The position numbers and the translations under genes are program-made. Under the pieces are notes generated by a model. It had not been told where the DNA came from. It searched no databases and saw only the letters and a program-made list of their open reading frames with translations. From Pochonia chlamydosporia 170 (lineage: Eukaryota > Ascomycota > Sordariomycetes > Hypocreales > Clavicipitaceae): a stretch of 64,000 nucleotides of DNA. The DNA is taken from assembly GCF_001653235.2 (NCBI RefSeq), contig NC_035794.1, positions 1,116,001-1,180,000 on the forward strand, written 5' to 3'. Below, piece by piece: positions 45,434-58,391 of the stretch. Each line of letters begins with the position of its first letter. The first letter of the stretch is position 1.

Positions 45434-46760
45434 GTTGCAATATCCCAGGATAACTATCAATAACAGACATCAATTGCAGAGGGCAACCATCGTCAATGAC
45501 ACAGACGTCAATTGTAAAGGTCGGGGCCTCTCAGACATATATTCACAAACATCGCCCCCATTCCCCACGGGGTAAAATGAGTCGGCCATCCCATCGGCCC
45601 CACGGAGACAGCTTATTACAAAGTTTTCTCCAGTTTACGCACCCCTACTACGTGCTTGATTCTGGAAATCAAGGTTTGCCTGAATGTGTTGTCTGGAAAT
45701 GGTCATGAGCGGAGGGTGTGGCCAATCGGAGGGGGGATGGCCGGCGGGTTCGGCACTTACTTCCGTTCGTGCATGATGGGCTCACTGCTGGCTAGTTGTT
45801 GGGGTTTACATGTGAGGTTATATTTATGGAAGTACTACTAGCAGGGATATCTTGGCACTACTGTAATTTTGAAGAGTCTTTCTAACTGGTGTATAGCCAG
45901 AGATACGGCCATTCGAGTTGGCATTTCGTGAGGATCTGTACAAGATCGGTTCGGGAGGGTTCATGCATTTCGGATCGGATGCAGGCCCCACATCTCCGGG
46001 TGGGGCGCAGTGGACCAGCCAGAATGTCCGCCCGTCCGTGGTGAGCCAGAGTTGCAGAGTTTCATGTCAATGTTGAAGTCAGGATGACCAAGAATAGCCA
46101 CAATAGGAGTACACATTCGCCTACGTCAGTACTAAAGAGAGGTATTCATCTTGACTGGTACCTACTTTACGCCTTTATAGTGCATCATTTAAGTAGACGA
46201 TACATACAATAGTCCTCTAGGGCAAACATTTACCTGTGTCTTATACACTCAGTAATGTACAATCTGTGGTAAAAAGTATTTGTCCACTCCAAGTATATAC
46301 CAACACACATTAATACATCTTAGCGTATAACGCGGTATGTAGCATTTTCACAGGTTTAATACTTTTCACCTGCCACTCGACGTGTCGAGGCTGCTTCGGA
46401 TTAGCAGCGCTGCCAGGACACCTTCCTTCTATGTCGTCTCATCAACAAAGCCCAAACATACCCTGTTAAATATGGGGAGACAGGAGGAAAAGTAATACAA
46501 CTCCAATTCCATTGCATGTAACACATATGTACCATCTCTATAGCTTGTATTACGACGTTGAGCCGTCCACTAGACATATACATGTCTAACACGTATACAG
46601 GATCCCATTATTAAACCAGAACCCACGCCTTCCGCCATGCAATTATCACTTTCTGTGCTGCCCTTTACCTATACCTCTTCCAAAACTAATCATCCTCATA
46701 AACAAGCAGCCACCTACTCCATAGATACCCCAATCACCGCATTGAACACACCCCAAACCA
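45434..46760. other. intergenic stretch upstream of the MFS gene
   Basis: This holds the MFS promoter region, then AT-rich sequence (about 46,130-46,620) with no coding frame. I recognise no repeat or mobile element. Confidence 0.65.
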
Positions 46761-47693
46761 TCAAAGACCCTGCCACGCCAACGCCGCCACACCCACAGCC
46801 AAAGGACGACCAAACGACAAACCAGTAGGCGCCAAATTCTCACTCGTACTCGTAGCCATGACCGGCACAGCATCACCATTCACCGTACCAGTCTCGGTAC
46901 CACTACCCTTACCACTTCCGCTTCCGCTCCCACTTCCACTACTACTACCACTTCCGCTTCCGCCACCAGTAGAACCCCCAGTCCCAGTCCCAGTCCCAGT
47001 AGCCTTCACCGCCGCAGACGTACTCGACACCCTCGGCTTCGGACACACATTATTATAAACATACTGCTCAACAGCACCAGCACACGTCCCCGCCTTCCCA
47101 GGCTCATACTTCCCCTCCCCATACACCCAACACGTCCCCGACCCATACGGCGAATTCGTAGGATTATGCGGATTAAACACCGCATACTCACAAACATCCG
47201 CCTTCGCACACAGACTCAAGCACTGCGACGCACCACTACTAGCATAACAATTGTCGAAACAGTCCCCCGGCGCCGGATACCCACACACCTCCGCCACAGC
47301 AGAAGGGCTCGCCGTCGCGGCACACCCATCTGGACTCCCCGAGCAAACAGGCTTATCAAACACAGAGAGGCTGGGGTGGCCGCAGCTGGAAGATGCCTTG
47401 CTGGGGTCGAACTTCTGGCCCGGGTACAGCCAGCATGTGCCGGTGCCGGTGTAGGGGTTACCAGCGACGAAGATGACAAAGTTGCATGGCTGGTGCTTGT
47501 TGCAGTATTCCCAGCAGGAGGACTTGCCGTCGCTGGCGATGGCGAATTCGGGGCCTGGGGTAGGGTAGTCGCAGATGGTTGTGACGAGGGAAGCCGTGCA
47601 GCTTGATGGGGTGGTTGTTGGTGTTGGAGCAGGTTTGGCGAGGGCGGCGGGAGCGAGGAGGGGCAGGACGGCCCAGAAGGAGGTTGTTTTCAT
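46761..47693 (-). CDS. GPI-anchored surface protein with duplicated Cys-rich module
   Basis: Single exon of 310 aa from the ATG at 47693. The longer frame to 47777 would add an unlikely second hydrophobic leader. MKTTSFWAVLPLLAPAALA is a signal peptide. Two related Cys-rich modules follow at about 32-117 and 137-217. Both contain C-Y-P-x-P-G, a CxxxC pair, a G-x-G-T-C-W-x-Y core and a K-F/Y-x-P-x-K-A segment. Next comes a Ser/Gly/Thr-rich stalk (about 222-270) and a hydrophobic C-terminus (LAVGVAALAWQGL) with the look of a GPI attachment signal. The likely location is the plasma membrane or cell wall. The modules loosely resemble small carbohydrate- or adhesion-type Cys domains; I cannot assign a family. 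Confidence 0.82.
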   Translation of the reverse strand: MKTTSFWAVLPLLAPAALAKPAPTPTTTPSSCTASLVTTICDYPTPGPEFAIASDGKSSCWEYCNKHQPCNFVIFVAGNPYTGTGTCWLYPGQKFDPSKASSSCGHPSLSVFDKPVCSGSPDGCAATASPSAVAEVCGYPAPGDCFDNCYASSGASQCLSLCAKADVCEYAVFNPHNPTNSPYGSGTCWVYGEGKYEPGKAGTCAGAVEQYVYNNVCPKPRVSSTSAAVKATGTGTGTGGSTGGGSGSGSSSGSGSGSGSGKGSGTETGTVNGDAVPVMATSTSENLAPTGLSFGRPLAVGVAALAWQGL

Positions 47694-48382
47694 GGTAGCG
47701 AGTGGAATTGAGCAATATACTCTTGATGCGAAAGAAAGAAAATGAAGCAAAATTGAAAAACTGAAAGGAGGACGCATGTGCTGACTACGCTCTATTTAGG
47801 GGATCCTGCCGATGAAGCTAACCAGCTGGTCTAGTCATACAAATTTGAACCTGCCTACTTTGGTAGTGGCCGAACACGATGCCAAGCCAAAAGTAAGCAG
47901 AACCTCAGGCACCGATGGGCCGAACCTCTTCCACCTCTTCCACCTCTTCCACATGGGAGTCATGCAGAGTAGCATCGTGAGTTAACTAGGGTCTGTCCAT
48001 GTCAACTGGGGTCCTGGCAGCAAATGAGCCGCATGAAATGATTAAAAGTTCAACCTTTATTTGCCACAGCTGTTCCATCATTTGCGTGCTGTCTTTCTCG
48101 CAAGATTGAAGCCGACCTAATCACACTCACTAGTGCATGTACATTTTTGTCCATCATGACTTTGTATCAATCTATTCATAAAAATATCAAACTGCCAGCT
48201 AACAATCTGACACTGGCGGGAATCTCAATCAAAACGTACATATGTCGTCAAGCGCCATAACTCCGGTATATCCCATCCAGCCCATTCATAAGAAAATAAA
48301 CCAAGCGTCATCAGCCAAGCAAAATGCATCATGGTCATAAGTCTGTCCATCCACATCGCCGCATCGCCACATCCTTTACCCC
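47694..48382. other. intergenic stretch with 9-base triplet repeat
   Basis: This holds the upstream region of the GPI-protein gene and the 3' flank of GDH. CCTCTTCCA is repeated three times head to tail at 47925-47951. Nothing else is seen. Confidence 0.75.
47925..47951. repeat. three-copy tandem of a 9-mer
   Basis: Three perfect head-to-tail copies of CCTCTTCCA lie about 230-260 bases upstream of the GPI-protein start codon. Confidence 0.9.
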
Positions 48383-50106
<1,724 letters not shown>

Positions 50107-52498
50107 TGAGTCTACTGTATTCTTGTTCTCAAATGATTGTATGTGTTGTTGTGGTAGTGTGGCGATGATGTCACAGCGAGTAGTGAGGTGTGAGAAATGA
50201 GAAGAAAGAGAATAAAGTTGAGTAGTTACACTTTTGGGATGGGACACACGCGAACCTTATATGTTTGTGTGCAAACAAGAGTCAAGCACTTCATAGCACC
50301 GAGCAGATATGAACACCACACAGGAAAGCTATGCACACCCTCTTTCCACTTGAGTCTACTCGGTGAATCGGAGCAAGCAGCCACCACTCCTTCCACTTCC
50401 TCATGGCTGGTGTCTAGGCGTATCGGGCCGCATAGTCAAGGGTCCTCATGCTTTTTCCCGGGCGAATATCGTCGCTGTCGACCGACAACGGGACATCAGG
50501 GGGGTGTGGCCATTCTCTCAACACCAATTTTAAACCGCTACATGGGACGTTACCTCTTTGAGTTCCGGCCAGCTTTCACGGGTACTGGATGTGCTCTCCG
50601 AAACTCGCTCGCCGTGTCTTGACACGCACCCATACCCTTGGAAACGCAGTGCCTCTGCGATTTTTTTGGGTGAACGGGGCATCGCCCGAACGCAATAAGC
50701 TTCCATCACCGAATGCGTGGCGTCGTCTCCATAGATAGATACCCGTGGCTCCGCACCTCTTATCAGTGACGTCTCCATTTTATTATGGCCTCTGAAGAAT
50801 GTGAGTGAGTCGTGTGTGCGTGGCTCAGGAGCGGCAATTTGGAGCCATGGGGCGAGGGAGAACAGAAAATCACAAGCCAGAAACCTCGGAGCATAGATGG
50901 CGATCGTGGCCGGTGCATGCAGGGAACTTGCTCGTCCAAAGGAACCAAGCCGTGCCTCGATATTCAGCCGCGACAAATGACGACGTGAGATGAGCAGCCC
51001 GTCCATGTAGAGAAACGTTTACTTCATACTTGGAGCCCCAATTCATGGGTCGCAACGCGCCGTGCTACGCAGTCGGACGCCGCCGCCCGCAACCATCACC
51101 AACGAAGGAGACCAGACGAGAGGCGAAACACGAACGGGAGAGATCGTCTGGCGTTGTCGGGTTGCCATCATGCCAATAAGGGAGAGGCAGAAACAAGAAA
51201 CTAGTCACTGTTATCTGAAATGGAAATTGGCAACTCTTTATCTACGAGCCCCATAAACCCCTGCATTGGTTGATTGGGGTCGTCCTGCAGGCCAGATTGG
51301 TCGCCTTACCTGTTCTTGTTGACAGATTCGATTGCGTCTCCAGATTCAGCTGTGGCCAATGAGCGTGAGGTGTGGAAGCGAATTCGTCTTGTCTAAATGC
51401 TGTCGTGTGTCTGGACAAATACGCGTGTGAAATCCATGATGCAGACATGGAGGAGAATGGGGATCCGGATGGAGGGAAGCTTGTGGACCCCCACGTACGC
51501 CGGTAACGGCGGCTCTCTTCAAGTCGAAGTCAATGTCCACCTTGACCTTCATTTATTCACTCTCGTCCAAGTGGCCAACATGCACCACACGAGCAAGCTG
51601 TAGCTCCTCCAGCATCCAATGCTGCATGACTTGAATCCAATGTGCAGCATCAATGCATCTCATCCCCCATCTCGGATCTCAACTCCATGCAGTTCATTCA
51701 AACGCACCCCCATCCAGGGTCCAATCCCAATGCCCATCCGATCTACCCCCATATAAACTTCACTCCCAAACACAGCCCTCATGCATCTGATAACCCCCTT
51801 CACGAGTTATTTTCTTCCACGTCTCCCCAGCTCATCTCACCTCAGCTCTCTCTCACAAACCACCCTTACGTCACCTCGCTTTCTCTTCCGACTTCTTCCC
51901 CCTACCCATCGGCTTAAACCACCGACTCTGCCGGACTACGCCTCGGATGCCCGAGCTATGCGACATCGGCTGCAACCGGAGAGCATTGCGGACGGCTTTA
52001 TCATGAATTAATATTGTACTCGATTGAATTGAATAAATGAAATAAAATAATTGACTCGCATTCTGCGCTGCAACCCACACTGGCCGTCGGCATTGTTCCA
52101 TCACGGAATCCTGCACCGTAACAAAAGTTGTCTGCGTCGTCGTCGTTCGCCGCCATCACAGCTTGCCTCCAATGGTTCCTGCAAACCGCTACGCATGTGA
52201 ACCGGTGCGAACCAAAATCGTCAAATCGTGTCAAGCTGCAACGACCCTTGGACCCTTATTACACTTACGTCATGGCGCCACCAACACACGATATTATGCA
52301 GAGGACATGTGAACATCATTATTCGTCTTGTACAAGAGTACTACAACTCCGGGAGACTTGCCCCAGCTCAATAATATATGCAAACAGTCATTCCGCCATC
52401 CCAGATGGCATGTTCCAACTACAGTTCCTCACGCCCAAACGCCGCCATGTGCAACCAATCATGAACAAAAACAAGAACAGAAAAAAATATAGATGCCT
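50107..52498. other. 2.4 kb region between GDH promoter and POL3 3' end
   Basis: This contains the GDH upstream region. The remainder (about 50.6-52.4 kb) has several open frames on both strands, but none has a plausible start, splice pattern or recognisable motif. C/T-rich sequence occurs at 51,640-51,920. Confidence 0.6.
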
Positions 52499-55400
52499 TT
52501 ACCACATGGCTGCTGGGTCCATGTCGAATCGCGACAGGTCTTTGCCCGCATCTTCCAAATCCTTCTTGGCCTTCATTCGCATGTAAAAAATAGGGCAATC
52601 CTTACTGCTACAGATAACCTCACAGTGCATACTGCCTTGGCATCGCTGGCACTGTGTCCAGAGTCGGCCGAATCGAATCTCGAGATCCGAAACCTTGTCC
52701 AACGTCCGCTTATACAGCTCACCCACTCGAGGCGCACAGTCTGAGCACACCGCTCCGTTGCTCTCGTGCTTGCCTGTGAGCGGCTTCTTGCATCCCATAC
52801 ACGTTTGTGTCTTTTTCGCAAACTTCATCAAGCCGCCCACCGTTGGTGCCGCCACCGAAATCGTTCGTGTGTGGTCTCCCGTCAACAAAGTCCTTGCCTT
52901 GGTCTCACCAAGGATAGGCTCAAAGATACGGCCCAACGGCTTCGCCAGCTGGTTATCCAGGTAGTACTTGGTGTCAATAGGCACATTGTTCTCCAAAACA
53001 TATAAGGGGTCCTCCGACTTTTCAAAGTTCTTGGCATTGGCTGCCCCGCGGACCATGACATAGGCGACTCGGTCACCAAGAGCAGGAGCTGAGCCGGCAT
53101 CACGTTTCTTCATTCGGTGAGCCAACTCCACATGTGCTTGTTTCGCAGCGTAGTCGTCTTTTGTCAACGCCTTCGTAATGACCAGTTTTGACATGTCAAC
53201 CTTGTTCTGTAGCAAGTTGGCGATTGTCTCCTTCACATATCTGGCATCCGGTTAGCCCTCTTCATTGTTACAGCAACTCCTCGTTGGGCATCACTCACTC
53301 TTGTGCACCATCAACATCTCGGTCAATCAGAATCATTCTGAGCACTTTTTCGATAACCGTTTGCACCAACAGGCAGTTATCTCGCCGAACAGTCTCAATA
53401 CCCTTGGTGTCCATCTTGTCATACGCCTCCGTCTTGGTCCAGTACAACCCAGCGTATCGCTTCTTGTTGATAAGAAGGTAAGGGAAGTAGACTTTCTCGA
53501 ACTCTAGCTTGATCGGCTTGACGAACTTGGATGATACGTAGTGTGACGCTTCCTCTCCCAGTTTCATTGCTTCCGCCAAGTCCTTGGTGCCAAATTTGAC
53601 CATGACGGAATCGGTGTCACCGTAAACAACCTGTGCGTCGTGCGAGTATCCGTTGGCAATGTTGTACTTCTTCTCCACTTCGTCCTTGGTCTTTTCAATC
53701 ATTTGTCGACCAAAACTAGTCGTACTACTGGCAATCTCTAGGCAGGGAAGCTTTCCAGTCGTGGCACCAGTTAACCCGTAGACCGAGTTGGCGCTAATCT
53801 TCAACGCCAGTTGCCGACCATTCAGCACAGCCTTTTTGAACGGATCCGTCTCTTGAGCCAATTCACGCTTCGCTTGCTTACGGGCCGTCAGCAATTCCTC
53901 CAGAATTTGTGCCAGCAGACCCTTCCGCTGTTTGGTCGTCACGAAAGTGTCACCATTCGGAGTGACGATGTAATCTTGGTCTTTGACCAAGCCCAACTTG
54001 TCGATGAGCTTTTTGTCTCGAAGTAATGTAGTGTAACACAAGTTGTGCGCCTGAATGATGCTGGGGTACAGGGATGCAAAATCAAGGGTGGCAATGGGTA
54101 CATCGTAATAGCCTCGCACCGGCTCAATGACAGTGGCACCTTCATACTGCTCGTCCGAAGCGTCTGATTTGATGTTGGGAATCACCAGCTTTTGTTCCAA
54201 GGCTTTGCGGAACAGCTGGCTGATGAACTTGATTTGCTGCCCGCGAGAGAGCAAAAAGTTGAAAGGCACACCCGTGACTCTGGCCATTTCGGTATAATTT
54301 TCAAGACATGAGAGCTTGTCCATTAGCCGTTGTGGGAGGTAGGCATCCTTCAAACAGTACAGTGCCAGACGCCGCCTCGATTCCGGAGTACCGTTGAAAA
54401 GTTCAGTGATCATAGTGTGGTGAACATCCTCTTTTTGCTCGCCCAAGAAGTGTGAGCACACAGAATTTAGAGTGTAACTTCGCAGATGGTGATCTCGTTG
54501 AATTAATTGGAGCAAGTCCAGTTGTAGTCGTCCGTTGGTGTTGGTGGCCTTGGTGTCCCGGTTGCCGATTTGTTTACTCGAGAAGTTTGTCTCCTTGACC
54601 CTGGATGGAACGCTGGGAAGTCGAGACCAATACTCAAAACCGTTGACCTTTAGGTGCTTTGCTCTGTCCAACAAATACGGGAAATCAAAGTTGGCAATAT
54701 TGTACCCAATGATGATATCTGGATCAGCCCTAATCAGGAATTGCTGCCAATCCCTCAACATCTTGTCTTCCTTTTCATATTCCAGAATTTGTGTAGCCAC
54801 AATTGAACTTGTTGTATCGAGGCAAAAGACGTTCCGAATGAATGGCTTCTTCTCTCCGTACTTTGTGACTACATTGGCAATTTGAATGACGGGGTCATGA
54901 TTGGCTTCAGGGAAGATGCCTTTTCTACCAGCGCACTCGATATCGAAGGACAAGACGCGAAGTGGGGCCATCTTGGCCCATTCGCCTTCAGGTTTATGAG
55001 CAACCAGGTCGAGGTACGGGATTTCAGCTTCGATCTGGCAGTTGGATTGTCGGAGGTTTTCAGGGATGAGCTTGTATGTTTCTGCGGGCGCTTCAACCCA
55101 TGACATGCCTTGGACCTGATTCCGGACGTTAGCTGGGGCTGTTGTGTGTCTTCTGACTTACGACATATCTTACCTTGCAGTCCACCATGAATCTCAGGAC
55201 GTATTGAATGTTGTCATATGTTCTGATGCCGTCGACAGCACCCCACATGCCTTTCCAGTTTGCGTTTCCGCTTTCTATAGTAGACCGCACCTTGTTGATG
55301 AACTTGGGATCGGTGACGGTGACTTTGAGATAGGCATGCTGTTCGTTGCCTGAGAAGCCGTAGATATCCTCTCTGAAGGCAAGGGCGACAGAGTGGATTG

Positions 55401-55929
55401 CGGGTTGGTGTTGAGCAATTTGTGTTTCGAGGAATGCCTTGTAGCCATTGGTGTCTTGCGGTTGGAACAAGACCGGAGCACGGACATACAAGTAATGCTT
55501 GAAGTCGGTGACGTGCAGCATGACAGAGTGGCCTTCGTCCGTGACGCCAAACAGCTTCACGGTTGCCTTGCCACCATGCAGAGTTCCTTCCTCAGCTTCG
55601 ATGGACTGGAAGCACAGGTTATCTCGACTGGGTTCGAAATCGACAACTGGTGGACGGTCCCATGCTTGGTCCTTCTCGCTATTGTTGCGCTTCAGGTCTG
55701 AGATGTCTTGGCTGAGCTTCTCGAGGACCTCCGTTTCGAAAGCACTCTTTGGTTGACTAGATCCAAGCTTGGCTTTCGGATCCCTTTGGGACCCTGTGAA
55801 TCTGGAAGCTGGCGAGGATGAAAATATGTCGGTTCTACGCTTCTTGATTGAGCCTGGGGTTGATGGGGGGATATTCTGGCGAGTGCCTGCCTCCCCCAGC
55901 ACCCGCTTCTGGGGCAGGACAGAAGTCAT
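52499..55929 (-). CDS. POL3: DNA polymerase delta catalytic subunit
   Basis: Three exons, 55929-55174, 55115-53299 and 53240-52499, joining to 1104 aa, typical for Pol3. This is the B-family replicative polymerase for the lagging strand. Proofreading exonuclease motifs are FDIECAGR (D310, E312), [10 protein letters not shown] (D396) and YCLKDAYLP (Y505, D509). Polymerase motifs are [11 protein letters not shown] (597-606), NSVYGLTGA and [11 protein letters not shown] (750-758). The C-terminus has CysA (C1005, C1008, C1023, C1026) and CysB (C1055, C1058, C1068, C1073); CysB holds the 4Fe-4S cluster in this family. All catalytic residues look intact. The start at 55929 ([19 protein letters not shown]) is the first ATG giving the family N-terminus; the frame is open further upstream but not conserved-looking. 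A composite SCB/MCB-like site lies about 200 bases upstream. Confidence 0.95.
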
Positions 55930-57101
55930 GATAGATGATGACTTGGTAGAGGGAACGCCGTGATTGAGTTCTAGGCAGGCCAATTCGTCATATGTCTTTA
56001 AAATAAGGCCCTGGTGTGTTTCTTGACTGCACGTTGAGTCAATGGCAGGATGACATCTGATCGAAGTGAAATGTGTTGCTTTGGATTTTGGTGCTGAACA
56101 ATAAATTGACACGAGCTTTGGGGTGTCCCACCACGAAAACGCGCCTCGAGACCGTGACGTGACAGACCCACCGCAAGTTAAATGGGTGTGCACGTGACTT
56201 GGCGAGATGGGCGGCAAGTGGGGTGAGGGAGGAAGGAAGGAAGGCAAGAGTCCAGCAGCATTGCAGGGTTTGCCCAATGCCAAGCCAGAGAAGGCCCCAC
56301 CAGTGTGTCGTCCAGTGGTTTGCACTGCAATGTCCTGGCCTGGCTGGCTGCTTCCTCACCTGCGGGCGGCTGCACTGGAATTATTGACAGTGCTGGTCTG
56401 ATGGCACTGCGCCGCACCGCACAACATCGGGAATTGTGCAGGCGCATCTAGCGTCCTGCCCCCTGGCTCCTTCCCCCATTCCCGTCAATCGTGTGGCAGG
56501 CCGGCTGGCACCACATCGCACCTTCCTGCACAGCTGCCCCTTCTTGTCCTTGCCCTGCCCTTGTCGCTGCCCATGTGTCCATTTGTGTCCATTTCTGCTC
56601 CAGAACAGCGCCTCTTGCCCTCTTATTCCCAAACCCATGTCCAGCCATGCATGAGCTCGACAAGAGACAACAACCTCGCAGGCGCTCTGACCAATCACGT
56701 CGTCCGGAGTGCTTCGGAGTTGCATGGGACTTTGTTCAGCATCTCGAAATGCCCGATAATTGTCGCTCTCCCAAGCCTCACCAGCTCAACAATGCCAGCT
56801 AAATCCGCATTCATACCACAGTCGCGTCATTGTCGTTTTTTTCATCCCCCGTTTCGCAGCCTCTGGCCAACGACAAGTCACATACGCAGCCCGCCGCCCC
56901 ATGTCCTCATACCGTTATTGACTCGGGTCCGATAAAAGGCGCTCTGCCTGCTGACCACGGAGTCCGTGATCCTCTCCTCGTAAAACGTATAACCATGTTG
57001 TGTTCCCCGTCTGGTGCCGACGCATCGCCGCAAGATGCAGTGATAATACGTTTTGTTTCGGAGAGACATGTTTTTTGAGGAGTCTATCTGTCCATGGAGA
57101 G
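55930..57101. other. divergent region between POL3 and the DUF7730-type gene
   Basis: It carries the SCB/MCB-like site at 56132-56143, a TGACGTGA word close by at about 56155, and C/T-rich sequence toward the + strand gene. No gene is seen. Confidence 0.7.
56132..56143 (+). promoter_or_regulatory. candidate overlapping SCB/MCB cell-cycle site upstream of POL3
   Basis: CACGAAAACGCG joins a full SCB word (CACGAAAA) with an MCB-like ACGCG core. It lies 203 bases upstream of the POL3 start. SBF and MBF use these elements to switch on DNA replication genes at G1/S in yeasts. The 12-base composite is much less likely by chance than a lone hexamer, but binding is not shown. Confidence 0.45.
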
Positions 57102-58201
57102 ATGGATCCCCAATTGCAAAGCTGCCTTTTTCATCTTCCGGTCGAAATACGTCGGCATATCTTTTCATATATCGTCGATCAAGGCGTTCACGTGTACCTG
57201 AACAACGGCCGGATTTGCATCTCGACATGCGTTACTCCACAGCCCAGCGACGATTACTTTTGCTTCGACCGTCGCTCCTCGGGAGATCCTCCAGGCGAGG
57301 TGTGGGCTCGTCGGTTAGACTCACCTTGGGCCTTGCACTGGCGATGCGAGGAAGTGGCCCTTCGCTTGAATGCGGACCAGATCAATCTCAAGGCATGTCA
57401 CGATGCAACAGGGGCTTTGATGCAGTCTTGTAGAAGAGTGTATGTATACATCAAGAGACTTATGTCATTCGAGGCGTGCTAATAGACCATAGGTACGGAG
57501 AGATTGCCAGTTTGACTGCTGAAAAATGCGTCTTACACATCACCGACCTGACTACACTTGATCAATTGCTCAACGGAGATGACAAGTCACCTTCCGGAAG
57601 CCTCATAGACTCCCTTCCCAAAACGTCATTCAGTCACGTCAGAAAACTCAACCTCACATTCAGACTGACTCTCCAAGACTACAAGATGATTGAGCTACAA
57701 GCCAAGCAGCCAATATCTTTAGACCACCTCACAAACAAACCTCCTGTCGCCTTATGGATGGACATTTGGGCGGGCATCGCAAAGCTCAAACACCTCCAAT
57801 CACTCCACCTTTACCTCGACCACGACTCCCAAGCATCATGGACATTAGTCAATGAGGCTGCCATTCTTACCCCCTTACTTGCCCTCTCCCAAAACCCCAA
57901 TCTCCGCACCACCATTAGCATTCCCGCGCTACCGCCACAAGACACACAAACCAACACACCCCCTCTTTCTCTATCCCCTCTCAACATCAAGAGGTTCACC
58001 AGACAGAGGTTCTTCACCGAGCAAAGGCAAGATGGAACCTACGGGATAGTGTATGAAGACGACGCCAATAGCATGTTTCACGACCCAGGTCCATCAGCCG
58101 ATGAACTAGCTCGAACTGCTGAGATGACCATGCATGCTTGGCTGCATGGCATAGAGCTCGATTACCTTGCAATGGATGAAGATATGGGCGGTGGGTGCTA
58201 G
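57102..58201 (+). CDS. DUF7730-type (F-box-like) fungal protein
   Basis: Two exons, 57102-57439 and 57493-58201, joining to 348 aa; the 53 nt intron restores SCRRVYGEIASL. The start MDPQLQSCLFHLPVEIRRHIFSYIV has the F-box-like LPxEIRxxI pattern that opens the DUF7730 proteins common in Pezizomycotina. A later region (FSHVRKLNLTFRL, KLKHLQSLHLYLDH) has leucine-repeat-like spacing. Many such proteins are thought to be substrate adaptors or are simply uncharacterised; no function is assigned. It converges on the ABCC gene, with only 190 bases between the stops. Confidence 0.78.
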
Positions 58202-58391
58202 CTTGCTTTTTTTTACGATGATCACGAGACATGATTGCATTACATTTTCAGCGAGGGTTTTCATTTTCATTTCATTTTTATTTTATCTTTTGGGATTGGG
58301 AATATTCCCGGGTATCTGAATGGAGTAGGTCTATAAGGAGTAGAATGCATACAATAAAAGTACAGGCATCACATCAGCCCTCCCCCCCCCT

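Noticed and set aside
37095..47693. A secondary-metabolite or effector gene cluster
   Set aside because: Three secreted-type genes and one MFS gene lie near each other, but no biosynthetic core enzyme or shared regulator is visible, and the gaps between them are large. Co-location is not proof of a system.
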